Assembly (NCBI GenBank): GCA_910587725.1
Contig: CAJUNG010000006.1
Location: 1-50,412, forward strand
DNA from: an uncultured Bacilli bacterium
GTDB taxonomy: Bacteria > Bacillota_I > Bacilli_A > RF39 > UBA660
Reading direction: 5' to 3'
DNA: 50,412 nucleotides
Shown here: piece by piece, positions 41,499-50,389 of the stretch
How the letters are laid out: each line of letters opens with the position of its first letter
How positions within the stretch are numbered: position 1 is the stretch's first letter
Position numbers and translations under genes: made by a program
Notes under the pieces: model-generated
Database searches by the model: none
What the model saw: the letters and a program-made list of their open reading frames with translations, nothing else
What the model was told of the DNA's origin: nothing

Positions 41499-42518
41499 AT
41501 GAATTTGTATAACTTTACAATTGAGGAATTAGAAGATTATTTTGTACAACATGGGGATAAAAAATTTCGCGCACAACAAATTTTTGAATGGTTATATCGC
41601 AAGCGCATTGAAAATATTTCAGAAATGACCAATTTAAAAAAAGAGTTACTTGAAGAATTAGAACAAAATTTTACCTTAAATACGATTACTCTTGTTGACC
41701 GTGAAGAAGATATCGATGTAAAAAAATATTTGTTTCGTCTTCCTGATGGAGAACATGTAGAAGCGGTGTTAATGAAACATATTTATGGAGAAAGTATTTG
41801 TGTATCTAGTCAAGTAGGATGCAATATGGGATGTGCTTTTTGTGAAAGTGGTAGACGAAAAAAGGTCCGTAATTTAGAAGCTCACGAGATGGTAGAACAA
41901 ATTTTACTTTTAGAAAAGTTAGAAAAAATTCGCATTAGTCATGTCGTCGTTATGGGAATTGGAGAACCATTTGATAATTATGAACAGTTGATTAAATTCA
42001 TTTCCATTATTAATTATGCCAAAGGTCTTGCGATTGGTTCAAGACATATTACTGTATCGACTTGTGGAATTGTTCCTAAAATCAAAGAATTTTCACATCT
42101 TCCTTATCAAGTAAATCTTGCCATTAGTTTACATGCGCCGACGGATGAAATTCGTAAGCAGATTATGCCGATTAGTAAAGTGTATCCGATGGAAGAGTTA
42201 ATTCAGGCACTGAAAGAATACATTTCTCTTACGAATCGAAGAGTGACTTTTGAATATATTTTATTAAATGAGATTAATGATTCAACAGAATGTGCTCATC
42301 TTTTATCTGATTTACTTCGTGGGATGAATTGTTACGTCAATTTAATTCCTTATAACGAAACAAGTCATATCGACTTAAAAAGAAGCACAAAGAAATCGAT
42401 TCATAATTTTTATGATACCTTGAAAAAACGTGGAATTAATGTTACAATTAGAAGAGAGTACGGTGGAGCAATTAGTGCTGCTTGTGGCCAACTTCGTTCT
42501 AAGAAGGAGGAGAGATAA
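41499..42518 (+). CDS. rlmN: 23S rRNA (A2503-C2)/tRNA (A37-C2) methyltransferase RlmN
   Basis: A radical-SAM methyltransferase of normal length, 339 residues. The N-terminal helix bundle has GDKKFRAQQIFEWLY. The iron-sulfur motif is CNMGCAFCES near residues 108-117, followed by VVMGIGEPFDNY, ISLHAP and the C-terminal GGAISAACGQL, whose Cys is the resolving thiol. The motif after the cluster is the ESGRRKKVRNL variant rather than ASTxGGLxRNL, a form I recall from some Firmicutes. ATG 41499 is preferred to GTG 41490. It touches prpC with no gap. Confidence 0.96.
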   Translation: MNLYNFTIEELEDYFVQHGDKKFRAQQIFEWLYRKRIENISEMTNLKKELLEELEQNFTLNTITLVDREEDIDVKKYLFRLPDGEHVEAVLMKHIYGESICVSSQVGCNMGCAFCESGRRKKVRNLEAHEMVEQILLLEKLEKIRISHVVVMGIGEPFDNYEQLIKFISIINYAKGLAIGSRHITVSTCGIVPKIKEFSHLPYQVNLAISLHAPTDEIRKQIMPISKVYPMEELIQALKEYISLTNRRVTFEYILLNEINDSTECAHLLSDLLRGMNCYVNLIPYNETSHIDLKRSTKKSIHNFYDTLKKRGINVTIRREYGGAISAACGQLRSKKEER

Positions 42519-43265
42519 GTGAAATCATTTTATTTGACAGATTGTGGTAAAGTCAGAAGTCATAATGAAGATAGTGTCATTATTGTAAAAAATGTAGAGA
42601 ATGATTACTTAATGGCAGTTGCTGATGGAATGGGCGGACATTCTGCTGGAGAAGTAGCGAGTTCGATTACCATTAGTTATTTATCGAACCACTTTAAAGA
42701 TACTTTCTTGCATATGAAGAAAAATGATGCGATTTCGTGGCTTAAAGATGCAGTCAATGAGATTAATAGTTTAATCTTTCGCTATGAAAAAGACCATCCA
42801 GAATCTACGGGAATGGGGACGACTTTAGTTACTGCCATTGTGACTAAAGACTATATTTTAATTGGAAATATTGGGGACTCTAGCGGATTTGTGATGAAAG
42901 ATGATATTTTGCATAAAGTAACTTATGACCATACATTAGTAAATTTATTGGTGACGGCAGGAGAGCTTACGGAAGAAGAAGCGGTTAATCATCCTAAAAA
43001 GAATGTATTAATGAAAGCATTAGGAGCAAATGACCCGATTGATATAGACATCTTTGATTGTGACTTAGAAATTACGGATATACTTCTTTGTAGCGATGGA
43101 CTTACGAATATGATTGATTCTTCGAAAATTGAAAAAGTATTATTAGAAGATTCCTTATTAGAAGATAAAGTGGTAAAATTAATTAATAAAGCAAATAATC
43201 GTGGTGGTACGGATAATATTTCCATCGCCTATTTAAAGTTAAAAGAGGGTGAAAAAAATGATTGA
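42519..43265 (+). CDS. prpC: PP2C-type protein serine/threonine phosphatase
   Basis: Removes phosphate from targets of the PASTA kinase encoded next. The 248-residue protein has the PP2C metal motifs in order: VRSHNEDSV near residue 12, VADGMGGHSAGEVAS near 35, GTTLVTAIV, NIGDSSGFV near 120, LLCSDGLTNMI near 190 and GGTDNIS near 230. A GTG start at 42519 begins right after the rlmN stop with AAGGAGG at 42504-42510. It overlaps the kinase gene by 8 nt. Confidence 0.96.
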   Translation: MKSFYLTDCGKVRSHNEDSVIIVKNVENDYLMAVADGMGGHSAGEVASSITISYLSNHFKDTFLHMKKNDAISWLKDAVNEINSLIFRYEKDHPESTGMGTTLVTAIVTKDYILIGNIGDSSGFVMKDDILHKVTYDHTLVNLLVTAGELTEEEAVNHPKKNVLMKALGANDPIDIDIFDCDLEITDILLCSDGLTNMIDSSKIEKVLLEDSLLEDKVVKLINKANNRGGTDNISIAYLKLKEGEKND

Positions 43266-45066
43266 AAAGGGGAAAATGATTAGTGGAAGATACGAAATTA
43301 TTAAAAGTATCGGAGAAGGTGGAATGGCCAATGTTTATGTGGGATATGACACGATTTTAAACAGAAAAGTTGCCATTAAAGTGTTAAGAGGAGACCTTGC
43401 GAATGATGAGAAGTTTGTAAGACGTTTCCAAAGAGAAGCACTTTCCGCTTCTAGTTTATCTCATCCAAATATTGTAGAAATGTATGATGTTGGTGAAGAT
43501 GAGGGAATTTATTATATCATTATGGAATATATTGATGGAAAGACATTAAAACAACTCATAAAAAAACGAGGAAGCATTACTTTGAGTGAAGCAATTGATA
43601 TTATGCTTCAGTTAACTGATGGGATTGCTCAAGCGCATGATAGCTATATTATCCATCGGGATTTAAAACCACAAAACGTGATGCTTAAAGAAGATGGAAC
43701 CGTCAAAATTACAGATTTTGGCATTGCGGTTGCGCTAAATTCTACTCAGCTTACACAGACAAATTCGGTAATGGGAAGTGTTCATTATATTCCGCCTGAA
43801 CAAGCCAGTGGAAAAGGTTCGACGATTCGTAGTGACATTTATGCTATGGGGATTTTGTTTTATGAATTATTAACAGGGAGTTTGCCATTTCGTGGGGACA
43901 ATGCAGTAGAAATTGCGTTAAAACAAATGCATGACCCAATTCCTTCAGTAAGAAAGAAAAATCCTTCGATTCCTCAAAGTGTTGAAAACATTATTTTAAA
44001 AGCAACGGCCAAAAATCCTAAAAATCGTTATGCCGATGCAAAAGAGATGCATGCAGATTTACTGACCGCTTTAAATGATGAGAGAATGAATGAAGCTCGA
44101 TTAATTTTTAAATATCCTGAACATGACCCTGATGAAAAAATTGTCATCAAGAAGAAGACGGAAACGTTAAAAATAGAAGAAGAAAAACCAATGGTGAAGC
44201 CGGTTAAAGAAAAAGATTCAAGTATAGATAAGAAAAAAGATGTTGAGGTTGCGGTTAAGGTAGAGGAAGAAGATAAGACGATAAAATCTGGAAATCGTGT
44301 GATTTGGATTTTGATGAGTGTGTTTGCCTTTTTAATTCTTGCTATCGTGATTGCCATTATCTTGATTCCGCGGCTTACAGAAATTCCTGATATCAAAGTC
44401 CCTGATGTTACTACGCTTTCTGTAATCGAAGCTGAAGCAAAGCTAAAAGAAGCAGGATTTGAAGTTGCGGTTGAAACGGAAAAAGAAGCAAATGATGTTA
44501 TTGAAAAAGGTGGAGTTATTCGTACTTCTCCGCAGGCAGGACGTAGTATAAAGAAAGGGACGACAATTACGATTTATGAATCCTTAGGAAAAGAAGTTTA
44601 TACGATGGAAGATTTCAAAGGGGATAATTACATTGAGATTCAAACATTACTTGAAAGTGTACATAAACTAGTTGTTACTATCGATAAAAAAGAAGTTGAT
44701 GATGTGACTTCTGTAGGAAATCAAGAAATTATTGCCCAAAGTCCACCAGCTGGTACTAAGCTTGCGGAAGGAGATAGTGTAACCTTATATATTCCTAATA
44801 TTTTAGAAGGTTATCCGGATTTTGTAGAAGATGCTTATACAATAGAGGATGTAGAGGCGTTCTGTTTGCAATATGGAGTAACTTTACGTGTAGAATATGA
44901 AGAGACTTTACAAGCACCAGAAGGAACGGTGTTAAGTCAATCTAGAGTTCCAGGTACACCAATTAAGAAAGGGGTTACTTTAAAAGTAGTGATTGCTAAA
45001 GTGCCTGAAATTTCAACAAGTGGTGGAGAGGATGATAGTAATTTGAATGATTTGATGCCACAATAA
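43258..45066 (+). CDS. prkC: PASTA-domain Ser/Thr protein kinase (PrkC/PknB)
   Basis: A membrane kinase sensing muropeptides or lipid II, controlling growth and wall synthesis. Kinase domain about residues 10-275: GEGGMANVYVG loop, VAIKVL lysine, HRDLKPQNVM, DFGIAV, and PPEQASG. A charged linker precedes one transmembrane helix near 345-368 (VIWILMSVFAFLILAI). Three PASTA repeats follow outside, starting PDVTTLSVIEAEAKLKEAGF, with YTMEDFKGDNYIEIQTLLE and YTIEDVEAFCLQYGV. ATG 43258 follows GAGGGTG by 6 nt. At 602 residues it has normal length, with the usual prpC-prkC-rsgA-rpe order. Confidence 0.96.
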   Translation: MIEKGKMISGRYEIIKSIGEGGMANVYVGYDTILNRKVAIKVLRGDLANDEKFVRRFQREALSASSLSHPNIVEMYDVGEDEGIYYIIMEYIDGKTLKQLIKKRGSITLSEAIDIMLQLTDGIAQAHDSYIIHRDLKPQNVMLKEDGTVKITDFGIAVALNSTQLTQTNSVMGSVHYIPPEQASGKGSTIRSDIYAMGILFYELLTGSLPFRGDNAVEIALKQMHDPIPSVRKKNPSIPQSVENIILKATAKNPKNRYADAKEMHADLLTALNDERMNEARLIFKYPEHDPDEKIVIKKKTETLKIEEEKPMVKPVKEKDSSIDKKKDVEVAVKVEEEDKTIKSGNRVIWILMSVFAFLILAIVIAIILIPRLTEIPDIKVPDVTTLSVIEAEAKLKEAGFEVAVETEKEANDVIEKGGVIRTSPQAGRSIKKGTTITIYESLGKEVYTMEDFKGDNYIEIQTLLESVHKLVVTIDKKEVDDVTSVGNQEIIAQSPPAGTKLAEGDSVTLYIPNILEGYPDFVEDAYTIEDVEAFCLQYGVTLRVEYEETLQAPEGTVLSQSRVPGTPIKKGVTLKVVIAKVPEISTSGGEDDSNLNDLMPQ

Positions 45067-45097
45067 TCTTGTGGTGTCTTTTATCGGGGAGGCGTTC

Positions 45098-45928
45098 ATG
45101 GAAGGACAAATAGTAAAAATATTAAGTAATCTATATTTTGTAGAGGACCATTTGGGGAAAATTCATGAGTGTCGTTCCCGTGGTAAATTTCGTGCGTTAA
45201 ATATTACTCCCGTGGTTGGGGACTTTGTTCGCTTCGATGAAAAAGAAAATTATATTTTAGAAATTGAGAAAAGGAAAAATGTTCTCATTCGTCCGATGGT
45301 TGCTAATATTGATCAGGCCTTTATTGTCACTAGTGTTAAAAATCCTGATTTTCAAGACTACTTATTGGATAAACTTTTGACCCTTATGCATTATTATCAT
45401 ATTACTCCGGTGATTTGTATTACGAAGTATGATTTATTAACCAAGGAAGAAAAAAAGAAAATTAAACCCATTTTAAAGTATTATCGTACTTGTGGTTATT
45501 CTGTGGTGATGAATTTTCATCTTTTTCGGATAAAGCGAATGTTCCGTGGAAAAACTACCGTTTTTACTGGGCAGACTGGAGCAGGAAAGTCGACTTTATT
45601 AAATCGATTAGACGCATCCCTACATCTTGAAACTGGAGAAATTTCTTTGGCTTTAGGACGTGGTAAACATACGACTCGACATGTAGAATTGATTCATCTT
45701 TTCCGGGGAAAAGTTTTAGATACACCAGGATTTTCTTCTTTAGAATTAAAAGATTTGACTAATGAGGATATTCAAGATGCATTTTTAGAATTTTCTTTTT
45801 ATTCTTGTCCATTTGCTGATTGCCATCATCTAAATGAAAAAGAGTGTGAAGTCAAAAAGCAGGTCAATAATGGGAAGATTTTGTCTTCTAGATATGAAAA
45901 TTATCGACGATTTATGAAAGAAAAGTAG
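45098..45928 (+). CDS. rsgA: Ribosome small-subunit biogenesis GTPase RsgA
   Basis: A circularly permuted GTPase for 30S maturation. The 276-residue protein has an N-terminal OB fold (GQIVKILSNLYFVEDH, RGKFRALNITPVVGD), G4 TKYDLL before G1 TGQTGAGKSTLLNRL near residue 160, G3 DTPGFSS near 205, and a C-terminal zinc knuckle CPFADCHHLNEKEC. It is slightly shorter than the usual 290-300. ATG 45098 follows GGGGAGG by 5 nt. Confidence 0.96.
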   Translation: MEGQIVKILSNLYFVEDHLGKIHECRSRGKFRALNITPVVGDFVRFDEKENYILEIEKRKNVLIRPMVANIDQAFIVTSVKNPDFQDYLLDKLLTLMHYYHITPVICITKYDLLTKEEKKKIKPILKYYRTCGYSVVMNFHLFRIKRMFRGKTTVFTGQTGAGKSTLLNRLDASLHLETGEISLALGRGKHTTRHVELIHLFRGKVLDTPGFSSLELKDLTNEDIQDAFLEFSFYSCPFADCHHLNEKECEVKKQVNNGKILSSRYENYRRFMKEK

Positions 45929-45931
45929 GTG

Positions 45932-46600
45932 ATGGATTTGAAGGTTTCGGCGTCTTTTTTATCAAGTCGTGACATAGGAATCGATTTAAAGAAATTGAAT
46001 TTTACCGATGTAGATTATATTCATGTGGATTATATGGATGGAAAATTTGTTTCTTCCAAATCACTTTCCTTTCGTAAACTTAAAAAAATTTATAAATATA
46101 CTTCTAAGCGGCTAGATGTGCATTTAATGGCCGTAGATGTTCTTCCTTTAATTCGTAAGTTTGCCTCTTTAAATACAGAGTTTATTACTTTTCATGTAGA
46201 ACTAGGAAAAGATATTGAAGCGGGGTTAAAACTGATTCATTCTTATGGGTTAAAGGCAGGTCTTGCGATAAAGCCAGGAACAGATATTTCTGTGTTGGCC
46301 CCTTATTTAGATTTTTTGGATATGATTTTGGTGATGAGTGTAGAACCGGGAAAGGGAGGGCAAAGTTTTCTTTCCTTTATGGAAGCACGGCTTATGGATT
46401 TAAAAATTTTCTTGCTAGAGCGAGGAAAAGGTGATATTATAGTCAGTGTTGACGGCGGAATCAACGAGGGAACAATTCATCAAGTAAAAGAAGTCGTTGA
46501 TGTTGTTGTTTCTGGAAGTTATATTACAGAAAGTAGAAACTTTCAAGAAAGAATTGATATTTTACGGGGAGGTTTAGAAAATCATGAAAAAGGGTATTAG
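45932..46600 (+). CDS. rpe: Ribulose-phosphate 3-epimerase
   Basis: Interconverts ribulose 5-phosphate and xylulose 5-phosphate in the pentose phosphate pathway. The 222-residue TIM barrel shows SASFLSSRD, the metal ligands in IHVDYMDGKF and DVHLM, ITFHVE, VMSVEPGKGGQSF near residue 135 and IVSVDGGIN near 175, so all catalytic residues are present. It overlaps the next small gene by 17 nt. GTG 45929 or ATG 45932 could start it. thiN, next in Bacillus, is absent. Confidence 0.94.
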   Translation: MDLKVSASFLSSRDIGIDLKKLNFTDVDYIHVDYMDGKFVSSKSLSFRKLKKIYKYTSKRLDVHLMAVDVLPLIRKFASLNTEFITFHVELGKDIEAGLKLIHSYGLKAGLAIKPGTDISVLAPYLDFLDMILVMSVEPGKGGQSFLSFMEARLMDLKIFLLERGKGDIIVSVDGGINEGTIHQVKEVVDVVVSGSYITESRNFQERIDILRGGLENHEKGY

Positions 46601-46805
46601 AAATTTATGTTTTGCTGTATCTATTATGGCGATAGGTGTATCTACAGTTAAACTAGTAAAAGAAAAAAAGATGAAGATGATGAGAAGAAAAGAGGATTTG
46701 GCTATTTCTTACGGTAGTGAAGATATCGTTTCTTTTCAAGACGTTCCATCAATTGAAAAAAGAGCGTATCATAAAGTTTGCAGTATTTCGATGAGAAAAT
46801 GTTAA
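46584..46805 (+). CDS. Small membrane protein, function unknown
   Basis: 73 residues starting MKKGIRNLCFAVSIMAIGVS, one N-terminal hydrophobic helix, then a highly basic stretch (KEKKMKMMRRKED) and a soluble tail ending RKC. The ATG lies inside the rpe 3' end with GGGGAGG about 12 nt upstream. Could be a small envelope or regulatory peptide. I recognise no family. Confidence 0.5.
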   Translation: MKKGIRNLCFAVSIMAIGVSTVKLVKEKKMKMMRRKEDLAISYGSEDIVSFQDVPSIEKRAYHKVCSISMRKC

Positions 46806-46892
46806 GTTGATAAAAAATTAGATGTCTTTCATTCATTCATTTTCTTTTTTTGGAGAAGTGGTTGTTTTAGAAAGCATATCTTCAATATTAGG

Positions 46893-46918
46893 GTTCTAGG
46901 GAAAATAGAACTTTTTTT
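46893..46918 (+). terminator. Terminator of the rlmN-rpe operon
   Basis: GTTCTA at 46893-46898 pairs with TAGAAC at 46906-46911 around the loop GGGAAAA and runs into seven T. Confidence 0.75.
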
Positions 46919-46930
46919 CTTGCTTTTTTT

Positions 46931-46958
46931 TTGAAAATCCTTTATCATTGTATATAGG
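46931..46958 (+). promoter_or_regulatory. Possible promoter of the third surface-protein gene
   Basis: TTGAAA at 46931-46936 with TATAGG at 46953-46958 and a 16-bp spacer. The -10 is poor, so the call is tentative. It favours the start at 46988 over 46964. Confidence 0.35.
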
Positions 46959-46987
46959 ATAGAATGAAAAGAATAGATGGTGAAGAT

Positions 46988-48913
46988 ATGAGAAAAAGAA
47001 AAATTGGTTTTACAATTTGTATGTTATTTTTAACTGTAATTGCTCTTGCTTCTACGAGTTATGCCATTTTTAAAATGAACATTGTAGGAAAAGTAAATTA
47101 TTCGATGTCGATTGGTACTTTGGATTTTGAAATTCAAGGGGAGACGAATGCGATTCGTTTAAATAATGCGTATCCGATGACTGATAGTGTAGGTGCAACT
47201 TTAAACCCGTATACTTTTAGCTTAACGAACACGGGAGATTTAGATAGTGAGTATCGAATCTTTTTGTTAGAGGATGAGGAACAGAAAAATGCTTGTGTTG
47301 GTTGTAATTTTTTAAAAAATGACAAATTAAAGTTTGAGCTTAAAGAAGATGGTACAGTAGTTTCTGGACCTACGCTTTTATCTAAAGTAAACAATTTATT
47401 AACGAGTGGGGCAATAGCACCAGGAGTTACTAAAAATTTTGAGCTCCGTCTTTGGTTGACATGGGATGCAACAATCGAGGAAGAAAATAAACACTATTTT
47501 GCTAAAATTAAGGTGGAGGCGTATCAGACAGATTCTGGAAATAGTGGCGAGTCTTTGGGGACGTTAAGGAGTCTTTTAGAGGAAAACAAAGGAGAGACTT
47601 GTGATATTTTAGATGATAATACGGATGTTTTCCTTTCTGGAAACTGTACGAGAAATTATGTATGGTATTCGGGAAAACTTTGGCGAGCAGTTCTTTGGTC
47701 CCCTAGGACGAATTCTGTAAAATTAGTTACGGATGATATGATGACGATAATTCCTTATCATGATGATGGTAATACAACTTTTGAGAATAGTTATGCCGAT
47801 CGATGGCTACAACAAGAATTTCTACCTACTCTACACGATTATCAAAACTATATCCAGATGGATAGTATCTGGAACGCATCAGTAATGTCGGCTTCTGATT
47901 TTTCTCCGGGGGATCCTTCAAAAAGACCTAGTGCTGATATCTCTGTGGCAAGAGGGGTTGGACTTTTGAATTTGTATGAGTACTATTATATTAGTGGATT
48001 TTTAAATAATACGGAAGAAAATTATTTAACGATTCCTAATGATACTGCTTGGGCTTTGATGACGCCATTTAATGAATCTTCACTTTATACTGTTTATGCT
48101 AGTTCTGTTGGTTCTGGCCCTCCTGATGGAAATGCCTATTTGCTTAGACCAGCAATTAACATGCATGCAAATATTGAAATTGTTTCTGGTGACGGAAGTA
48201 AAAATTCTCCTTATCGATTGGCAGGGGACAATAAGCGTCCAGTTGGTGGAATGACTCTGATTTCTGAAAGATATAGTGGAGAGTACGTAAGCTTTAATCA
48301 GGAATTATACCGAATCGTTGGTGTAGAAGATGGATTTGCGAAAATCATGGCAGTTGATGCTCCTGCAAGTCTTTCTACTGTTGCATTTCATCATGAACCT
48401 TTAGAAGTCAGTTTTTCTGAGGCCGGTATCAAGGGGCGATTAGAAGAGTATTATCAATCGTTTGATGCGGTTACTAAGAATATGGTTGAGCCGAATACAA
48501 CATGGTATTTTGGGGGACTTGATACCTGCAATAAACCTTATCATATGGATTATCGTTCAACAATTTGTTCTTCTTTTACTGCTGATGTTTCTACTTCAAC
48601 TTGTCCGAGAACTTCTCATGCAACAACGGCAAATGTTGGTCTTCCCCGTGTTGGAGAATTATTTGCAGCACCTACTAATCAAGAAAATATTATGGATTTT
48701 TGGACGATAACCCCTGTTTATTACTCTCAGTATGATGCTTTTGAGGCTGAGTATGTGATTCGTACGTCTGGTGAATTGGATTATTATTCGTCTTATACAG
48801 ATGAGCTTAGTGTAAGACCCTCGCTTTATTTAAAGAGTAATGTCCGTGTTGCCAAAACGAATATAGGAGATGGGAGTTACTTAAATCCTTATACGCTAGA
48901 GTTAGGAGAATAG
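46988..48913 (+). CDS. Anchored surface protein with two repeated C-terminal domains
   Basis: A 641-residue protein. The N-terminus is a signal-anchor ending in STSYAIFKM, followed by the TasA/camelysin-like beta domain also found in the tandem proteins of 32.6-36.3 kb (GTLDFEIQGE, YPMTDSVGA, FSLTNTGDLDSEYRI). After it come two copies of a module that each end in GDG-x3-PY: about residues 205-420 (WYSGKLWRAVLW to GDGSKNSPYRL) and 430-641 (QELYRIVGVEDGFAKIM to GDGSYLNPYTLEL). The 16286 protein has one such module. Several Cys pairs are present. A display or adhesion role is inference. ATG 46988 after GGTGA; ATG 46964 is possible. Confidence 0.7.
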   Translation: MRKRKIGFTICMLFLTVIALASTSYAIFKMNIVGKVNYSMSIGTLDFEIQGETNAIRLNNAYPMTDSVGATLNPYTFSLTNTGDLDSEYRIFLLEDEEQKNACVGCNFLKNDKLKFELKEDGTVVSGPTLLSKVNNLLTSGAIAPGVTKNFELRLWLTWDATIEEENKHYFAKIKVEAYQTDSGNSGESLGTLRSLLEENKGETCDILDDNTDVFLSGNCTRNYVWYSGKLWRAVLWSPRTNSVKLVTDDMMTIIPYHDDGNTTFENSYADRWLQQEFLPTLHDYQNYIQMDSIWNASVMSASDFSPGDPSKRPSADISVARGVGLLNLYEYYYISGFLNNTEENYLTIPNDTAWALMTPFNESSLYTVYASSVGSGPPDGNAYLLRPAINMHANIEIVSGDGSKNSPYRLAGDNKRPVGGMTLISERYSGEYVSFNQELYRIVGVEDGFAKIMAVDAPASLSTVAFHHEPLEVSFSEAGIKGRLEEYYQSFDAVTKNMVEPNTTWYFGGLDTCNKPYHMDYRSTICSSFTADVSTSTCPRTSHATTANVGLPRVGELFAAPTNQENIMDFWTITPVYYSQYDAFEAEYVIRTSGELDYYSSYTDELSVRPSLYLKSNVRVAKTNIGDGSYLNPYTLELGE

Positions 48914-48926
48914 TTTTTACATGTAA

Positions 48927-48969
48927 ACATAAATAATAGAATGATTTATTCTTGATTTATGTTTTTTTT
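48927..48969 (+). terminator. Intrinsic terminator after the third surface-protein gene
   Basis: ACATAAAT at 48927-48934 pairs with ATTTATGT at 48955-48962, with an inner AGAAT/ATTCT stem, followed by eight T. Confidence 0.85.
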
Positions 48970-48970
48970 C

Positions 48971-49000
48971 TTGTGATTATGCATATGCTTATGATATACT
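48971..49000 (+). promoter_or_regulatory. Extended -10 promoter of the 49020 gene
   Basis: TTGTGA at 48971-48976 and TATACT at 48995-49000 with an 18-bp spacer; TGA just before the -10 makes it an extended type. It lies 19 nt before the start codon. Confidence 0.7.
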
Positions 49001-49019
49001 CATACGGCAGGTGAATCAT

Positions 49020-50315
49020 ATGAGAGAGAAACTATTATTTTTAAAAGCATGTTTAATGAAACAAATCATCACGAAGGAGCAGGCCATTTTTCTATTTGAC
49101 AAAGATATCACGTCAATTCGAAGTTTGGTTTCTATTTTAGAACGAGAAGACTTAATGATTCGAGAAGAATTATTTACTTTACTTCTTCCTATTTCTAATG
49201 CGTCACTTTTAATTTCTTTAATGGAAGATTCCGACTTTTTTCATCAGAATATCAGAAAGTGCAAATTTTTACTTTTATTTTCAGATAATATGTGGTTAGA
49301 GCAAATTGTAAAGCTAATTCAGTTCGATTTTATTTTTGAAAATGAATTTCTTCTTTCTCGAATGACTTCTGTATGGAATTCGACTTATATTGGATACCAA
49401 AAAGTATTTAAAAGCATTTTGGAAAGTCTTTTAAAAACTTCTGACTTTTTTTCTTTAGAAGAGAATCGACCGATTTTAGAGCAATCGTTTTCTTTTTCTA
49501 AATTAGATGTAAGTGCTATTTTTTTGAAATATTTAACATTTCCTGAACTTCGTTTAGAGGAAGTGATTTCTAAATTTTATCAATATTATCGTACGATAGG
49601 AAAGAAAGACTTTTCTTCTTGTTTTTCTTTCTTTAGAGAGAATCATTTACTTCCCTTGTTGGTCGATAAAATCAAGAAAATTGAACCTGAAGATATTTCC
49701 TCGTTTTCGAATCTTCTTTCTAATTTAGAGCAGTGTTGTTGTGATAATCAGGATTTATTGCGTAAAGCTTTAGATTATGTGGATTATGATGAGCGTTTAT
49801 TTTCTTCTGTACTTCGTTATTTTGAGATAGAAAATGGAGAATTATCGCAGCAGATTTTATATCAAATTTTGACGTTTCCTAAAAGCGAACAGAATTCTAT
49901 TTTTCACGTGTTAGATTCTTCGTTAGGTAAGGTTATTGAAATAGATGTCTTAGAGAATTTAAAAGGTTTTGATCATCGACAGTTGAGGTCTTATTTTATG
50001 AAGTTAGCTATTGATTTTGGGGCCATAGATTATATCGAGAAGGAAAAGTCTTATTTTGAAGAGGTTATTTCTGATGATGTTCTTTTTTTCCTTACCGAGG
50101 TTGATTATTTAGAAGAGAAGTTAGACAATGCCTCTTACTTGTTTGATGGTGAAAAGTTTACTTTATCTTTAGATGATACAGGACCTATTTATAAAGTATC
50201 TGAGGATTATCATTTGCCATCGTTTAGAAAGACTACCACAGTTTCTTCTACGCCAGTGAAAAAGAAGTCGTTTCTTTCTTCTTTGTTTAAAAAAACTAAA
50301 TCAAGTATGGAATAA
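49020..50315 (+). CDS. Large helical protein, function unknown
   Basis: A soluble, mostly helical protein of 431 residues starting MREKLLFLKACL, rich in Leu, Phe, Glu and Lys with no motif I recognise. It has a repeating helical feel (for example LVSILEREDLMI, LLISLMEDSD) which could be HEAT-like, unproven. The end is basic (VKKKSFLSSLFKKTK). ATG 49020 follows AGGTGA by 5 nt; GTG 49011 overlaps that site. Single-gene unit. Confidence 0.6.
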   Translation: MREKLLFLKACLMKQIITKEQAIFLFDKDITSIRSLVSILEREDLMIREELFTLLLPISNASLLISLMEDSDFFHQNIRKCKFLLLFSDNMWLEQIVKLIQFDFIFENEFLLSRMTSVWNSTYIGYQKVFKSILESLLKTSDFFSLEENRPILEQSFSFSKLDVSAIFLKYLTFPELRLEEVISKFYQYYRTIGKKDFSSCFSFFRENHLLPLLVDKIKKIEPEDISSFSNLLSNLEQCCCDNQDLLRKALDYVDYDERLFSSVLRYFEIENGELSQQILYQILTFPKSEQNSIFHVLDSSLGKVIEIDVLENLKGFDHRQLRSYFMKLAIDFGAIDYIEKEKSYFEEVISDDVLFFLTEVDYLEEKLDNASYLFDGEKFTLSLDDTGPIYKVSEDYHLPSFRKTTTVSSTPVKKKSFLSSLFKKTKSSME

Positions 50316-50347
50316 TTACTTAGCGTAAATAAAATTCCATACTTTTT
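50303..50347 (+). terminator. Intrinsic terminator overlapping the last stop codon
   Basis: AAGTATGGAAT at 50303-50313 pairs perfectly with ATTCCATACTT at 50334-50344, followed by T. Confidence 0.85.
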
Positions 50348-50389
50348 GTTGGTGGATAAAAAAATAAAAAAATTTTGACATTTTTTGGG

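Noticed and set aside
50375..50380. TTGACA as a promoter for a gene beyond the window
   Set aside because: No acceptable -10 lies 16-18 bp downstream. The TTGGAA inside the 23-bp repeat is the better -35 candidate, and its -10 would be outside the window.
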